Shown here piece by piece: positions 55,228-63,346 of a DNA stretch of 64,000 bases. The DNA is from Roseivivax jejudonensis (lineage in GTDB: Bacteria; Pseudomonadota; Alphaproteobacteria; Rhodobacterales; Rhodobacteraceae), in contig NZ_FWFK01000001.1 of the NCBI RefSeq assembly GCF_900172265.1, positions 868,001 to 932,000 of the forward strand, read 5' to 3'. How positions within the stretch are numbered: the first letter of the stretch is position 1; each line of letters starts with the position of its first letter. A program made the position numbers and the translations under genes. The notes beneath the pieces were generated by a model, which had not been told where the DNA came from, did no database searches, and saw only the letters and a program-made list of their open reading frames with translations.

Positions 55228-55677
55228 ATGTTCAGATCCGTCTGGATGTGGATTAAGGCGCAAGGGCCGGCGCTTCTAGCAATCGAGCGGATCGTTTTGA
55301 CAATTGCTGGACTAAGCGGCCTTCTGGTTTTTTGGCAGTTCTGGGCCGAGCGAGATGATAGGCGCTTGGAGCGTATGTCTTCGTTAATCGTAGCAATTAA
55401 CACTTGCGACACGGAGTTTCGGGATGCGGCAGACGACATCATAGCTTCACGCAACCCCCTCGATCCGAAAGTTGCGCAAAGTATTTATTATCGGGCTGCG
55501 GCTGTAACTACCTTGATGTGCCACGAATTGGACGTACTTTTGGCCTCCGACGCTATAGCTGAGCAATTTGATGATGATTTTTGGCGGCGGGTTTTTGTAG
55601 CTCAACTTTTCAAGAAGGATCCTGAGCTGCTTGAATATTACAGAAAGCTCGACGCTACCTCCGAGAATGAGGATTGA
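55228..55677 (+). CDS. Uncharacterised protein with one N-terminal membrane helix (149 residues)
   Basis: The N terminus holds a membrane helix (about 19-42, IERIVLTIAGLSGLLVFWQFW) followed by a basic patch (ERDDRRLERM) and a soluble helical part with two cysteines. GGAG lies 10 bases before the ATG. Codon use is AT-rich. Flanking stretches of about 200 bases on each side show no gene. Its layout, a membrane helix plus a helical cytoplasmic tail, is common among island orphans; no family recognised. Confidence 0.5.
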   Translation: MFRSVWMWIKAQGPALLAIERIVLTIAGLSGLLVFWQFWAERDDRRLERMSSLIVAINTCDTEFRDAADDIIASRNPLDPKVAQSIYYRAAAVTTLMCHELDVLLASDAIAEQFDDDFWRRVFVAQLFKKDPELLEYYRKLDATSENED

Positions 55678-55874
55678 TAATGCCGCCGGCTATAAATTAC
55701 CTGCAGATTAGCGTATGGGGCATAAATCCCTATCGCGCTGGAGACACGCTGCTGTGAGGCTTTTCTGCGGCCCCGCAATCAGAATATCGACTACACAAGC
55801 GGTTTCCTGTTAATGCAATCTACGACCTACGGCACATCCGAAAGCCTACGTCGACCGAAGAAAGTCCCGACCCC

Positions 55875-56219
55875 ATGAACTGCATAGCGATCATCGCTGT
55901 CACTGCCGCCATGATCGTGGATGGCGACACCGTTCGGCTGGATGGTCCAAACGCCCGCCTCACTGGCGTCGGGAACGCGCCCTTCGATACCCCTGAGACG
56001 TACCAGGCCGAGTGCGGCTACGAAGCTGAGGTTGGAGCTGCGGCGACCGAGATGTTGCAGTCTCTGATGCCCGGAAACCTCTGCATCATCGAACGCGGGG
56101 GTGGCGGCTACGGCCGAGACCTGGGCATCCTGTTCGGGCGTGACGGCGAAGACGTGCGCGAGCCACTGATGCGTGCGGGCCTCGCTCAGGCGTCAAAGAA
56201 TGCAGACTGGTGTCGCTAG
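55875..56219 (+). CDS. Thermonuclease (SNase)-like protein
   Basis: 114 residues with the SNase pattern: VDGDTVRLDG near 15-24, ARLTGVGNAPFDTPET near 27-42 (Arg and Glu equivalents of the catalytic R35/E43), and GGYGRDLGIL near 75-84 (R87 equivalent), closing with LMRAGLAQASKNADWC. Such small relatives occur on plasmids and islands, often exported. The N terminus (MNCIAIIAVTAAMI) is hydrophobic but short for a signal peptide. Active or not cannot be told, but the three key residues are present. Its stop lies inside the start of the next gene. Confidence 0.75.
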   Translation: MNCIAIIAVTAAMIVDGDTVRLDGPNARLTGVGNAPFDTPETYQAECGYEAEVGAAATEMLQSLMPGNLCIIERGGGGYGRDLGILFGRDGEDVREPLMRAGLAQASKNADWCR

Positions 56220-56818
56220 GAATTTCCCGTTTCGAGCAGGCGATATCGACAGGAAATGTGAAAGCGGAAACCGAGCACGTGAACGTTACGACTGCTTTCA
56301 TAGCCGCCTCCATTTTCCTCCCGGTCATTGGAGCAAATCTTATCGATGGAACGAAGGTTGAGGAAATCGCCTTCGCCCTCTCGCAGAGCTTCAGAAAGCT
56401 TCGCATTGACTACCATGATCTCACGTTGCTGTACGATGAGGGGGTCGCCAAAAACTTCTGCTCAGACTACGCATTCATTGTAGCAGCATCAGCAGTTTTT
56501 TACGCTCTCGCGTTCGGGAGATGGTGGAAGAAAAAGGCGAATGGCGAAATCAGACCTACAGATGCCTCGCAGAGTACTGGTAGGTTCCTTTCAAAGATGC
56601 TTTTGGCGTCTTTTGGAATGATGTGTCTTGCGGGTCTATTCGTCTTCATCCGCCCGACCCCGTGGGAAATGAACGAACACCGTTCGGCGATAAGTCTCGA
56701 TCCGTCTCTTTCCGGTAAAATTGTCATCTCGACCATATCAAACTTTCTTTGGATGACAGTTTGTGCCGTGTTGATATGCGTTCGGCTCTTGGCGCGTCAT
56801 CGACTTGGCCGAGCATGA
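56210..56818 (+). CDS. Uncharacterised membrane protein overlapping the thermonuclease-like gene
   Basis: About 202 residues from GTG 56210, which overlaps the upstream stop by 10 bases; an in-frame GTG at 56258 is another choice. Membrane helices are seen at about 28-45 (TTAFIAASIFLPVIGANLI), 85-105 (YAFIVAASAVFYALAFGRW), 130-150 (MLLASFGMMCLAGLFVFI) and 172-192 (ISNFLWMTVCAVLICVRLL). Codon use is AT-rich, unlike core genes. The overlap suggests cotranslation with the nuclease-like protein, as in toxin/immunity or effector pairs, but no family is recognised. Confidence 0.5.
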   Translation: MSLGISRFEQAISTGNVKAETEHVNVTTAFIAASIFLPVIGANLIDGTKVEEIAFALSQSFRKLRIDYHDLTLLYDEGVAKNFCSDYAFIVAASAVFYALAFGRWWKKKANGEIRPTDASQSTGRFLSKMLLASFGMMCLAGLFVFIRPTPWEMNEHRSAISLDPSLSGKIVISTISNFLWMTVCAVLICVRLLARHRLGRA

Positions 56819-57169
56819 TTTCGAAAGCCAGTGAATGCCGTTTCTTTCCACAGCTGGGAGACCCGTCCCTACGCGAGCATCGCGCTGCAGCAAACCGCAA
56901 GGTTGGAGCGCTGCTCACCCCTTGACGCGCAGGTCGGGTCTCCCGGTCAAAGACGCTAGCCGTCAGCTCCGCCCGATCAAATGCGGCGGTCCTAATTCCT
57001 GGTGGGAGTTGCACAAGAGAGACTTCAGGGATGGAGGGTCTCCCCGCTCTGACGCTGCCTGCGTCTGCGCCAGTCCTGATAGTGTTCGCTTTAGGGAGGA
57101 CGCCGCCGCGAAGACAAACTGGGAGGAGTCGGGGTAAGCTCTCAGCATCTCTCAGCGGAGGTGAGCACG
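56819..57169. other. Gap upstream of the integrase without a recognised gene
   Basis: About 350 bases. Open frames on both strands exist but their translations look random and carry no start signal. The stretch is richer in GC than its left neighbour. It should hold the integrase promoter; GGAGGTGA at the end is the integrase ribosome site. Confidence 0.5.
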
Positions 57170-58171
57170 ATGTCTGGACGCGCTGAACTCGAAAAGATCC
57201 ACCTGGCAACCATCTCCGAGATTACGCGCGGGCCTGAAAGCGAGCGTGCGCGCCTGATCGAGGAGTATAAGCGACGCTCGGAGGAGGCCTTCGCGCCCAC
57301 GACGCGCCGGAACTACGTCCAAATGGTCGCGATGTTTCGCGAGTGGTGCGCGGAGAGCGGCCATGACCCGACGCCGCCCGTCAGCGCCGGCACAGTCGCC
57401 GCGTACATCGACTACCTCGGTGGGAAGGTCCGGCCCACGACCATCGGCTTGCGCCTTTGGGCCATCAACGAGATGCACCGAGCGTCCTTCACGCCGTCGC
57501 CGTGCAAGCATCGGCTGGTGGAACTGGCGCTCAAAGCGGTGAAGCGAACATATGGCGCGCATATCCGGCAGGCCGCGCCGCTGTCGAAGCCGGAGGTTCT
57601 GGCCACCATCGAGAGGCTCGGCACCTCGCGGATCGAAATGCGCGACAAGGCCTTGCTGTGGATCGCAAGCGACAGCTGGTGTCGGTCGGCTGAAATCACA
57701 GCCTTCCGGGTGCGTGACCTGGAAACGCAGAGCGATGGATCGAGCCTGCTTTTTGTCGCCCGGTCAAAGACGGATCAGTACGGCGAAGGCGCGTACGCCT
57801 ACCTGTCCCGTCGAGGGACCGAAGCGGTTCTCGCCTGGATCAAGCTGGCTGCTCTTGGCATGGACGAGCCGATCCTGACGAAATCGCAAAAGGGAGCGCA
57901 GCGCACGCCCCTCGATCCGGCGACTGTCTCCAGGATCATGAAGCGGCGCACCGGCCGGCGAGACGTCAGCGCTCACAGCACGCGCATAGGCGGCGTACAA
58001 GACGCGTTCAGGCTAGGCTGCGACCTGTCGAGCATCATGGTCGCTGGACGGTGGAACTCGCCCGAAATGCCCGCGCGGTACGGCAGGCGCATACTGGCAA
58101 GCCAATCGGCTGCTGCACAGGTCTGCGCTGCGTTCGAACAAACCGAGGGTCAATCCGACACGCATCGTTAA
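57170..58171 (+). CDS. Tyrosine-type site-specific recombinase (integrase)
   Basis: Cuts and rejoins DNA at specific sites, probably for movement or integration of this island. The 333 residues have an N-terminal SAM-like arm-binding domain (about 25-115; RRNYVQMVAMFREWC) and a catalytic domain with Arg in CRSAEITAFRVRDL near 171, HSTRIGG near 268 (H-x-x-R), GRW near 293 and the nucleophile Tyr in ARYGRR near 303. All catalytic residues are there, so it is likely active. ATG 57170 has GGAGGTGA 5 bases away; the upstream GTG 57161 overlaps that site. It lies 4.5 kb inside the island rather than beside the tRNA, so it may belong to a nested element. Confidence 0.9.
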   Translation: MSGRAELEKIHLATISEITRGPESERARLIEEYKRRSEEAFAPTTRRNYVQMVAMFREWCAESGHDPTPPVSAGTVAAYIDYLGGKVRPTTIGLRLWAINEMHRASFTPSPCKHRLVELALKAVKRTYGAHIRQAAPLSKPEVLATIERLGTSRIEMRDKALLWIASDSWCRSAEITAFRVRDLETQSDGSSLLFVARSKTDQYGEGAYAYLSRRGTEAVLAWIKLAALGMDEPILTKSQKGAQRTPLDPATVSRIMKRRTGRRDVSAHSTRIGGVQDAFRLGCDLSSIMVAGRWNSPEMPARYGRRILASQSAAAQVCAAFEQTEGQSDTHR

Positions 58172-58230
58172 CCCGGCATTAACTCCTAATCTGCACAGTG
58201 AGTCCCGCGAGCAAGGTGGATGAGGAACGC

Positions 58231-58404
58231 ATGGCGTGTGGGTGCCGCAGACGCATAGTTGAGCTTGAGCGGGCGTTGGCGGAGTACATGCTGCTGTATG
58301 GCTCTACGCTGAGAGCGCGGGCAGCAATGATCCGGCTCGACGCGTCACGCGCGAGCCTCTATCCGCACTCGGAACCGGTGGATGTGGAGCCAGACCGGCC
58401 GTAA
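58231..58404 (+). CDS. Small basic/helical protein downstream of the integrase (57 residues)
   Basis: ATG 58231 has GAGGA about 4 bases upstream, better than the in-frame GTG at 58198. The protein starts MACGCRRRIVELERALAEYM, a helix with a CGC pair, and ends acidic. It follows the integrase by 60 bases and may be cotranscribed; an excisionase-like or regulatory role is possible but not shown. Confidence 0.4.
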   Translation: MACGCRRRIVELERALAEYMLLYGSTLRARAAMIRLDASRASLYPHSEPVDVEPDRP

Positions 58405-58656
58405 TCGCGGTAGCCTGGCCCCGGTTCCACCCCCCAGAAAAACGCGGGCCTCTCACGGAACAAGGCAAAAGTTAGGCCGCGCTCTTGATCCGTACACCTT
58501 GGAATGCAATGGATTATTGCAAGCTCGGAATTCGAAAACTGCGTCCACCCCGATAGGTAGAGGCGAGATGTCGAATACACCTGAAGCCTCAGAGCCATTA
58601 AGAATGAGCCGCGGGACCCATCGCACCATGCGATTGTGCGCCTTGGGTGCGGATCG

Positions 58657-58920
58657 ATGAATGATCCGATTGATATCCAAGGGATATTCGGCGCGAACCT
58701 GCGGCAGTTGATTGACGAGCAGCAGGACGGAAACGTGTCTCAAGTAGCCCGAGACATCCCGGTGAACCGAACTCAGCTCAACAGGTATATGGCCTCGCAA
58801 GCTTGGCCCGGGCCCCACGTGCTGGCGCGCATATGCCGCTATTTCGATGTAGACGCGAGAGTGTTGCTGGAGCCCCTCAACGAAATACGCAAAGAGTCCT
58901 CGCAAGACCCACCGGAATGA
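58657..58920 (+). CDS. XRE-family helix-turn-helix protein (87 residues)
   Basis: The region about 10-62 is a lambda-repressor-like HTH: IFGANLRQLIDEQ, GNVSQVARDIPVNRTQLNRY (recognition helix near 36-47), then WPGPHVLARICRYFDVDARVLL. A short acidic tail follows, with no peptidase or effector domain. It is a probable regulator of island genes. No strong ribosome site before ATG 58657. Confidence 0.8.
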   Translation: MNDPIDIQGIFGANLRQLIDEQQDGNVSQVARDIPVNRTQLNRYMASQAWPGPHVLARICRYFDVDARVLLEPLNEIRKESSQDPPE

Positions 58921-58969
58921 TCGGCCGCGGGCATGTGCCGGCGACAATGCGCCGCCAGCACGAGTTTAT

Positions 58970-59158
58970 TCAGTGGCAGTGATACGGTTCGGATCCTGCA
59001 TGGCAGCATTGGCCAGCGGGCGAATCCTTGCGGCACCCGCCGCCATGGTTAACGGTCTCCACCGAAAGGGAAAGTTGCCCGACGTTCGCCGGAGCAGACA
59101 TTACCGGCGTGCCAACTGTCAGCAGCGCACAAACCATCCCAAACGCAATCTTTTTCAA
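58970..59158 (-). CDS. Small secreted cysteine/histidine-rich protein (YHCH end)
   Basis: 62 residues from a TTG start at 59158, supported by GAGGGA 6 bases before it and by a proper signal peptide (LKKIAFGMVCALLTVGTPVMSA). The mature part is short and ends HGGGCRKDSPAGQCCHAG-EPYHCH, with four Cys and several His, as in the small YHYH/YHCH-ended exported proteins. It could bind a metal. The open frame runs on upstream to an ATG at 59251, but that stretch has no signal-peptide logic. Confidence 0.6.
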   Translation of the reverse strand: MKKIAFGMVCALLTVGTPVMSAPANVGQLSLSVETVNHGGGCRKDSPAGQCCHAGSEPYHCH

Positions 59159-59372
59159 TTCCAGTCCCTCTTTTTTCGTCACAAGCCAAGAGGTAGCATG
59201 TGCGCGGTGACGCGGGTCAAGGCTTTCTGAAAATGCTTGGATAATTTCCATTAAGCATGGCCTAACTGTAGATGGTTATCGCCGTACCGACGAAACGTTT
59301 CCGGTGCAGAAACACGTTAAGCCGCCGCGTCGTATTTCGAGGGCTATGAGGCAAGCCACTGAGAAATCGGGT

Positions 59373-59867
59373 CTAGCCAGTGCATACAGTGATAGGTGGA
59401 TACTGTGGAAATGATCGGAGGTCGAACCAGCGGAACCTTGTACCGTCTGGGTTGGCAACCTCTCCAGTCTGGATCGGCCGTTCTCCCCGACGGATCAGCG
59501 CCGCCCGGAACGCCCGCAAGTCGATCAGCCACCACCTGTCGATACCTCCCCACTCGTTCGCGTGGCCATAGAACATCCAATCGCCATGTCCATTGACGAT
59601 TTTGGACAGCTCCGTTTCTCCACCTGACGGCAGCCCCGACCGGATCGTGAACTGGTGCGGGAAGCGCTCTGCGTAGCCCGGCCGGCGCACGCGCGCAGCA
59701 ATGCGAAGGTCCTTGCCGTCGAGCATCAGCAAGTCCGTCGCCTGCCGCATATCCAAGGCATCGGGCGCAGCCTGCAACAGGTGCGCCCCGACGATGTGCT
59801 TGATCTGGGGAATGAACTGGTCCGACCAGGACCTGTTCTGCTCGTAATCGCGAGCGATCATGTTCAT
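59373..59867 (-). CDS. Uncharacterised island protein (164 residues)
   Basis: A soluble protein with a well-kept mixed alpha/beta pattern: ATDLLMLDGKDLRIAARVRRPGY, then FPHQFTIRSGLPSGG-TELSKIVNGHGDWMFYGHAN and WWLIDLRAFRAALIRRGE. The alternation of acidic and basic residues at strand ends recalls PD-(D/E)xK nuclease-like folds, but no full motif can be shown. AGGG lies 8 bases before the ATG. It follows the 59929-60789 gene on the same strand after 61 bases and may be cotranscribed with it. Confidence 0.6.
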   Translation of the reverse strand: MNMIARDYEQNRSWSDQFIPQIKHIVGAHLLQAAPDALDMRQATDLLMLDGKDLRIAARVRRPGYAERFPHQFTIRSGLPSGGETELSKIVNGHGDWMFYGHANEWGGIDRWWLIDLRAFRAALIRRGERPIQTGEVANPDGTRFRWFDLRSFPQYPPITVCTG

Positions 59868-59928
59868 GCAACGTTACCCTATTTAGGGGAGCGGAGGGCG
59901 CTGGGGTGCTCGCGCCCTCCGAAGTCAC

Positions 59929-60789
59929 TCATGCGGCCCCCTGCTCCTCCACGACGCGGGTGAATGTCTGCATGGCGTCATCCACGTCAGTGCCTTCAAC
60001 AATGAGCCGGAGGGTGAAGACGAGCGCCTTCTTCTCGTTGTCCGACAGGTTTCGGGTCGCTTTCATGAACGGCTTCCGCTGCTCGGAAAAAGCTCGGTGG
60101 GACCGTAGGAGTTCCCCAACGTCACCGGTCAGCAGCCAGTCCAAGCTGCCGTTGGCCTCATCGCAGAACGCGATCAGGTCGTCTGTCAGCACCGCTTCGC
60201 CATCGGCAATCTCGATCCCGACGGGCTCGATGCCCGCCGCAGCAGCCAGCAGATCCACACGCTCACGCAGGGCTGCCGGAGACCGTTGTGCATGGGTCGT
60301 CCTGTAGGCCCGCAGGAGCGGCGTCACATCGCCCAGGAAGAGCCAGTCCAGCGAAAGCTCCTGCTCGCGCACGAAGTCCATCAGTTCGTCCGTAGGGGCG
60401 CCCTCGGCGTCCAGAAGCGTTGCCGGCGGCTCTGCGCCCACAATCTCACAGAAGCGCTCCATGCGCGTCTCTGCGGCCTGCATCTCGTACCAAGGCAGGC
60501 GCCCCGAAGCCTTACCGTCGAAGCCGGGCACCGGCTCTCCGATGAGATTGCACGCCTCGCCGAGGATCTGGCCGATGCCATCACCGGTGAGGCCAAAGTC
60601 GCCGTGCGACGTATAGGCCAGCACCTTCGCCGCGAAGTCAGCCGCGCTCTGGCTCGGGATCTCCAGCATCGCGTCCTCGATGCGCATCATCTCTTCCACA
60701 GCAGCGTCGCAGTCCTCCTCCGAGGTGCCGTGAGCGCTTGCGCGGAGCTGTTTCCACTCGTGGTACATCTGCTGAATTGCTGTCGTCAT
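59929..60789 (-). CDS. Uncharacterised island protein with an internal duplication (286 residues)
   Basis: A soluble, acidic, mostly helical protein. Two similar segments occur at about 133-162 (DELMDFVREQELSLDWLFLG, then DVTPLLRAYR) and 200-229 (DDLIAFCDEANGSLDWLLTG, then DVGELLRSHR). Both share the core SLDWL-x-GDV-x-LLR. The first 130 residues are helical and the last 50 form a capping helix region. AGGAGG lies 5 bases before the ATG. It is divergent from an XRE regulator, and the 100 bases between contain an inverted repeat that is probably the operator of both. Function unknown. Confidence 0.65.
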   Translation of the reverse strand: MTTAIQQMYHEWKQLRASAHGTSEEDCDAAVEEMMRIEDAMLEIPSQSAADFAAKVLAYTSHGDFGLTGDGIGQILGEACNLIGEPVPGFDGKASGRLPWYEMQAAETRMERFCEIVGAEPPATLLDAEGAPTDELMDFVREQELSLDWLFLGDVTPLLRAYRTTHAQRSPAALRERVDLLAAAAGIEPVGIEIADGEAVLTDDLIAFCDEANGSLDWLLTGDVGELLRSHRAFSEQRKPFMKATRNLSDNEKKALVFTLRLIVEGTDVDDAMQTFTRVVEEQGAA

Positions 60790-60838
60790 GTCGTCCTCCT
60801 GAGGTTGTCGCTTCGACTACCGTGTAGTAGAAATAGCT

Positions 60839-60888
60839 ACAGGGTTAGCGCATAGTCAATACCCTGTTAGCGAAAAAGCATACAGGGA
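60839..60888. promoter_or_regulatory. Inverted-repeat operator between the 60789 gene and the XRE regulator
   Basis: ACAGGGT (60839-60845) and ACCCTGT (60861-60867) form a perfect 7-base inverted repeat with 15 bases between. A third half site, ACAGGGA (60882-60888), overlaps the ribosome site of the XRE gene at 60895. The layout fits an autoregulated switch. Confidence 0.55.
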
Positions 60889-60894
60889 TGTCGA

Positions 60895-61131
60895 ATGACG
60901 CCGGAGCAGTTGAGAATGGCGCGAGCAGCGGTGAAGCTAGGCGTGCGCGAATTGGCAGAAGAGGCGGGCCTCTCCTTCACGACGGTGAGCCGCTTCGAAA
61001 CCGGGAAAAGCGGGTTGCAGCATAAGAGCGCGGAAGCCCTACGCCGCGCCCTCGAAGGGCGGGGCATCCAGTTCTTGGAAGACGGACAGGTTGCCGAGGG
61101 CGTCGGCGTTGCGGTGCGCAAGGAGGCGTAA
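60895..61131 (+). CDS. XRE-family helix-turn-helix regulator (78 residues)
   Basis: A compact Cro/CI-type HTH: MTPEQLRMARAAVKLGVREL, AEEAGLSFTTVSRFETGKSG (recognition helix near 28-37), then EALRRALEGRGIQFLEDG. This closing LE-x-RGI-x-FLEDG form is common in prophage and plasmid regulators. It is divergent from the 59929-60789 gene and the operator-like repeats lie between them, so it probably controls both. AGGGA is its ribosome site. Confidence 0.88.
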   Translation: MTPEQLRMARAAVKLGVRELAEEAGLSFTTVSRFETGKSGLQHKSAEALRRALEGRGIQFLEDGQVAEGVGVAVRKEA

Positions 61132-61259
61132 CCTACGAGGCACGCTTGGGACCGCTTGCAAGATAGCCTGGGCTGGGCTCTCGTTGTATCCGCCTACTGA
61201 TTTGAAGCCCGCCTGCGACGACGGAATGGCGGTGCCTAACTTCTAGGTCAACAAAGACA

Positions 61260-62033
61260 GTGTTGGAGAGTGTATTGAGCCTTGAGCAAGACCCAGATGC
61301 AAATGTCCTCTACTATATTGCTGAGCTTTACCGAGAAATTTCGGCGAAGGACGCAAAGGAAAAGCTAAATCAAGCATTCACTGGATTGATCGAAGAGCTG
61401 CCGCCCATTGATGCAAAGCTGCGTATCCTTTCTTTGTTCGATGACGCCATTCACCTAGTATCACACCTCTCGATAAGAGAAGACAGAATAAGGAGGAGAC
61501 TAGAATTCATCCAAGAAGCGAAGGGCCGCTTTTTAACTGCTTGCTCAAAAGAAACCGTTGACGAGTTTAAAAAAACTTCTCGCGCACAAGCGACCGCGGA
61601 CCTTCTAGAAAGTTCCGGAGATGCAGTCTCTGAAGCAAAGCTCGATTTTACTCAGCCTCTGGATCGATCAGGATTCTTGGCTACGACAGATGAACTGATA
61701 GAGTTTGTTTCGAATTCAGGCCTGCCCTCTCTACAACGAAAGGTGATGATTCTAGAGCTGAATGCTCTGTCACGCACAATGCGTGAATGCCACGATGCTA
61801 CAGATGACCAGATACGCAGACGCGTAAAGTGCATATACGCGGACTTTTGCAGCGAGTTTGTCGTATTGGACCGCCAGCACGAAGATGTTCTTGACGCGGT
61901 AACTAGGTGGGCCAAAGGCGCGATGAAAGTCGGGATCTTTGCATTAGCCCTAGCTGCCGACACAACTTCCTTGGCGGGCTACATAAGTGGCCCAGACGGG
62001 CCACGGGCACTTCCAAAGCCCGATGACAACTAA
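61260..62033 (+). CDS. Uncharacterised AT-rich island gene (257 residues)
   Basis: Starts at GTG 61260 (no clear ribosome site). A largely helical, charged protein: AELYREISAKDAKEKLNQAF, LRILSLFDDAIHLVSHLSIRED, DQIRRRVKCIYADFCSEFVV, with a weak hydrophobic segment near 228-245 (MKVGIFALALAADTTSLAG) that may be a membrane helix at the end. Its AT-rich codon use sets it apart from core genes and from the neighbouring regulator. Nothing in it is recognised. The 160 bases after its stop hold no gene. Confidence 0.5.
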   Translation: MLESVLSLEQDPDANVLYYIAELYREISAKDAKEKLNQAFTGLIEELPPIDAKLRILSLFDDAIHLVSHLSIREDRIRRRLEFIQEAKGRFLTACSKETVDEFKKTSRAQATADLLESSGDAVSEAKLDFTQPLDRSGFLATTDELIEFVSNSGLPSLQRKVMILELNALSRTMRECHDATDDQIRRRVKCIYADFCSEFVVLDRQHEDVLDAVTRWAKGAMKVGIFALALAADTTSLAGYISGPDGPRALPKPDDN

Positions 62034-62190
62034 AATGAACCATCTGACTGCAACGGTGACGTGCCGAAAAAACCTAAGCTCCTGTTGAAAACTAAAATCG
62101 CAACGTCAACAGATGTGGACACGAATGTAATGAGCAGTCACCTACCGCTTGGCATCCGACGAGCCACCTTTATAACCTGTTGCACGGTCT

Positions 62191-62694
62191 TCACTGACAT
62201 CTTCCGCTAACACCCGGCGGCGAAGATTGCTCAATCGCCTCAATCTCCTCCTTCGAAAGCTCGCTGCGTTCGCCAGTGATCATTCCGTACTCCATCGAGA
62301 CGTTCGCCCCAGCATCGGTAGCATCAGCGACCATCAAAGTATTGATGATCGGCGTGCCGCCGGGATTAAAACGCATCCAGACTGTAGTCGTTAGAGACAT
62401 GTGGTCTTCACGGTTCGTCCCGTCTTCGGGACGGGTCAGGAAAACGTCTACATAGTCCAAGGCGTTTGCATCAGCTTGCCTGCGAGCAATACCGGCTGCT
62501 TCTGCAACCAGAGCGTCTCTTTCCTTCAGGTCGGAGGTGGCAAATATCTGCGCCCTAGCCTGTCCAGCTGCGCTCGTATCTTCATACGCCCAAACCTCGC
62601 AATCAGCAGTGGCGGAACCAACCATTCCGACAATGATAGCTATTGCGAGCATTGCACTTGCTCTTGCGGTCTTCCAGTTTCTACCGGTTTTCAT
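62191..62694 (-). CDS. Uncharacterised exported protein (167 residues)
   Basis: From ATG 62694 a signal peptide is seen (about 12-30, ASAMLAIAIIVGMVGSATA), followed by a mature part with C-x(n)-W (DCEVWAYED), an Ala-rich helix with many Arg/Asp (KERDALVAEAAGIARRQADANAL), a beta part (HMSLTTTVWMRFNP) and an acidic end. The ATG overlaps the stop of the upstream gene by 4 bases (ATGA), so the two exported proteins are made together. Codon use is AT-richer than core. Family not recognised. Confidence 0.55.
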   Translation of the reverse strand: MKTGRNWKTARASAMLAIAIIVGMVGSATADCEVWAYEDTSAAGQARAQIFATSDLKERDALVAEAAGIARRQADANALDYVDVFLTRPEDGTNREDHMSLTTTVWMRFNPGGTPIINTLMVADATDAGANVSMEYGMITGERSELSKEEIEAIEQSSPPGVSGRCQ

Positions 62695-63035
62695 TGGCAA
62701 TACACATAGCTCAAAGTGCCGCGATACTTATTCGAGGACACTGGGTCGGAGCACAACACGCGGCCGCGCGCGTAGATTGACATACCACCCAAAACGCCGT
62801 TTGTTTCAATCCAAACCCTTTTTCTACTAGTGGAATTCCAGCGCATGCCATTTGCTACGACCGATGAATCGCACGAAATGTACTTCCCGATGACCAGTGG
62901 GTTCCGACAGATGGCTTGACCATTCACTTGGACAATGTAATCGACCAGAATGCCTTCGGCGAAAGCTTGCGAGCCGTCAGTAACTACAGTGTTCACTTGG
63001 GCAGTACTTGGTGTGCTTAAGGCAGCAGCAGCCAA
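62691..63035 (-). CDS. Uncharacterised exported protein (about 114 residues), start uncertain
   Basis: The frame gives a signal-peptide-like start (LAAAALSTPSTAQ) and a beta-rich mature part with three cysteines (QAICRNPLVIGKYISCDSSVV, RGRVLCSDPVSS, closing SYVYCQ). The nearest start is TTG 63035, which cuts into the hydrophobic segment; in frame upstream the residues RSIVFVT would complete it, but no ATG, GTG or TTG is found before a stop near 63085. AGGAG lies about 17 bases before the TTG. The true start may be unusual, or the 5' end is damaged. It is coupled to 62191-62694 by ATGA. Confidence 0.45.
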   Translation of the reverse strand: MAAAALSTPSTAQVNTVVTDGSQAFAEGILVDYIVQVNGQAICRNPLVIGKYISCDSSVVANGMRWNSTSRKRVWIETNGVLGGMSIYARGRVLCSDPVSSNKYRGTLSYVYCQ

Positions 63036-63346
63036 AGTGACAAAAACTATGCTCCTGACTGACGTTTTCGTTTCTCCGACTTATTCCAAACGAGACTTCT
63101 CAAGTGAATTTGCTCATCATGTGGCAGCGCAAGGGTTTTCCAAACGTTCAGATTTTTTACATAGCTTACGGCCAGTTCTCATACAACAGAGCGTTGAAAA
63201 TCTACCGTAAAATGCCCTTTTAAACAGAGCTTCACGCCTTCAACGGGCGTCTTGTTCGTTGTCCTTTTTGCCTGATTGGTTGGTGGTGAAGACGAGACGT
63301 CTTTAACCGACGAACCGGCCGAGGCAACCGAGTAACCAATCCTGGC
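63036..63346. other. AT-rich gap with a nested inverted repeat
   Basis: About 310 bases without a convincing gene. GATTGGTT (63274-63281) and AACCAATC (63334-63341) are inverted repeats that enclose a short hairpin AAGACG-AGA-CGTCTT (63289-63303). This could be a protein-binding or recombination site; no T run follows for a terminator. Confidence 0.35.

Noticed and set aside
56724-57209. Minus-strand open frame of 161 residues before the integrase
   Set aside because: No ribosome site, random-looking composition, and it overlaps the starts and ends of better genes.
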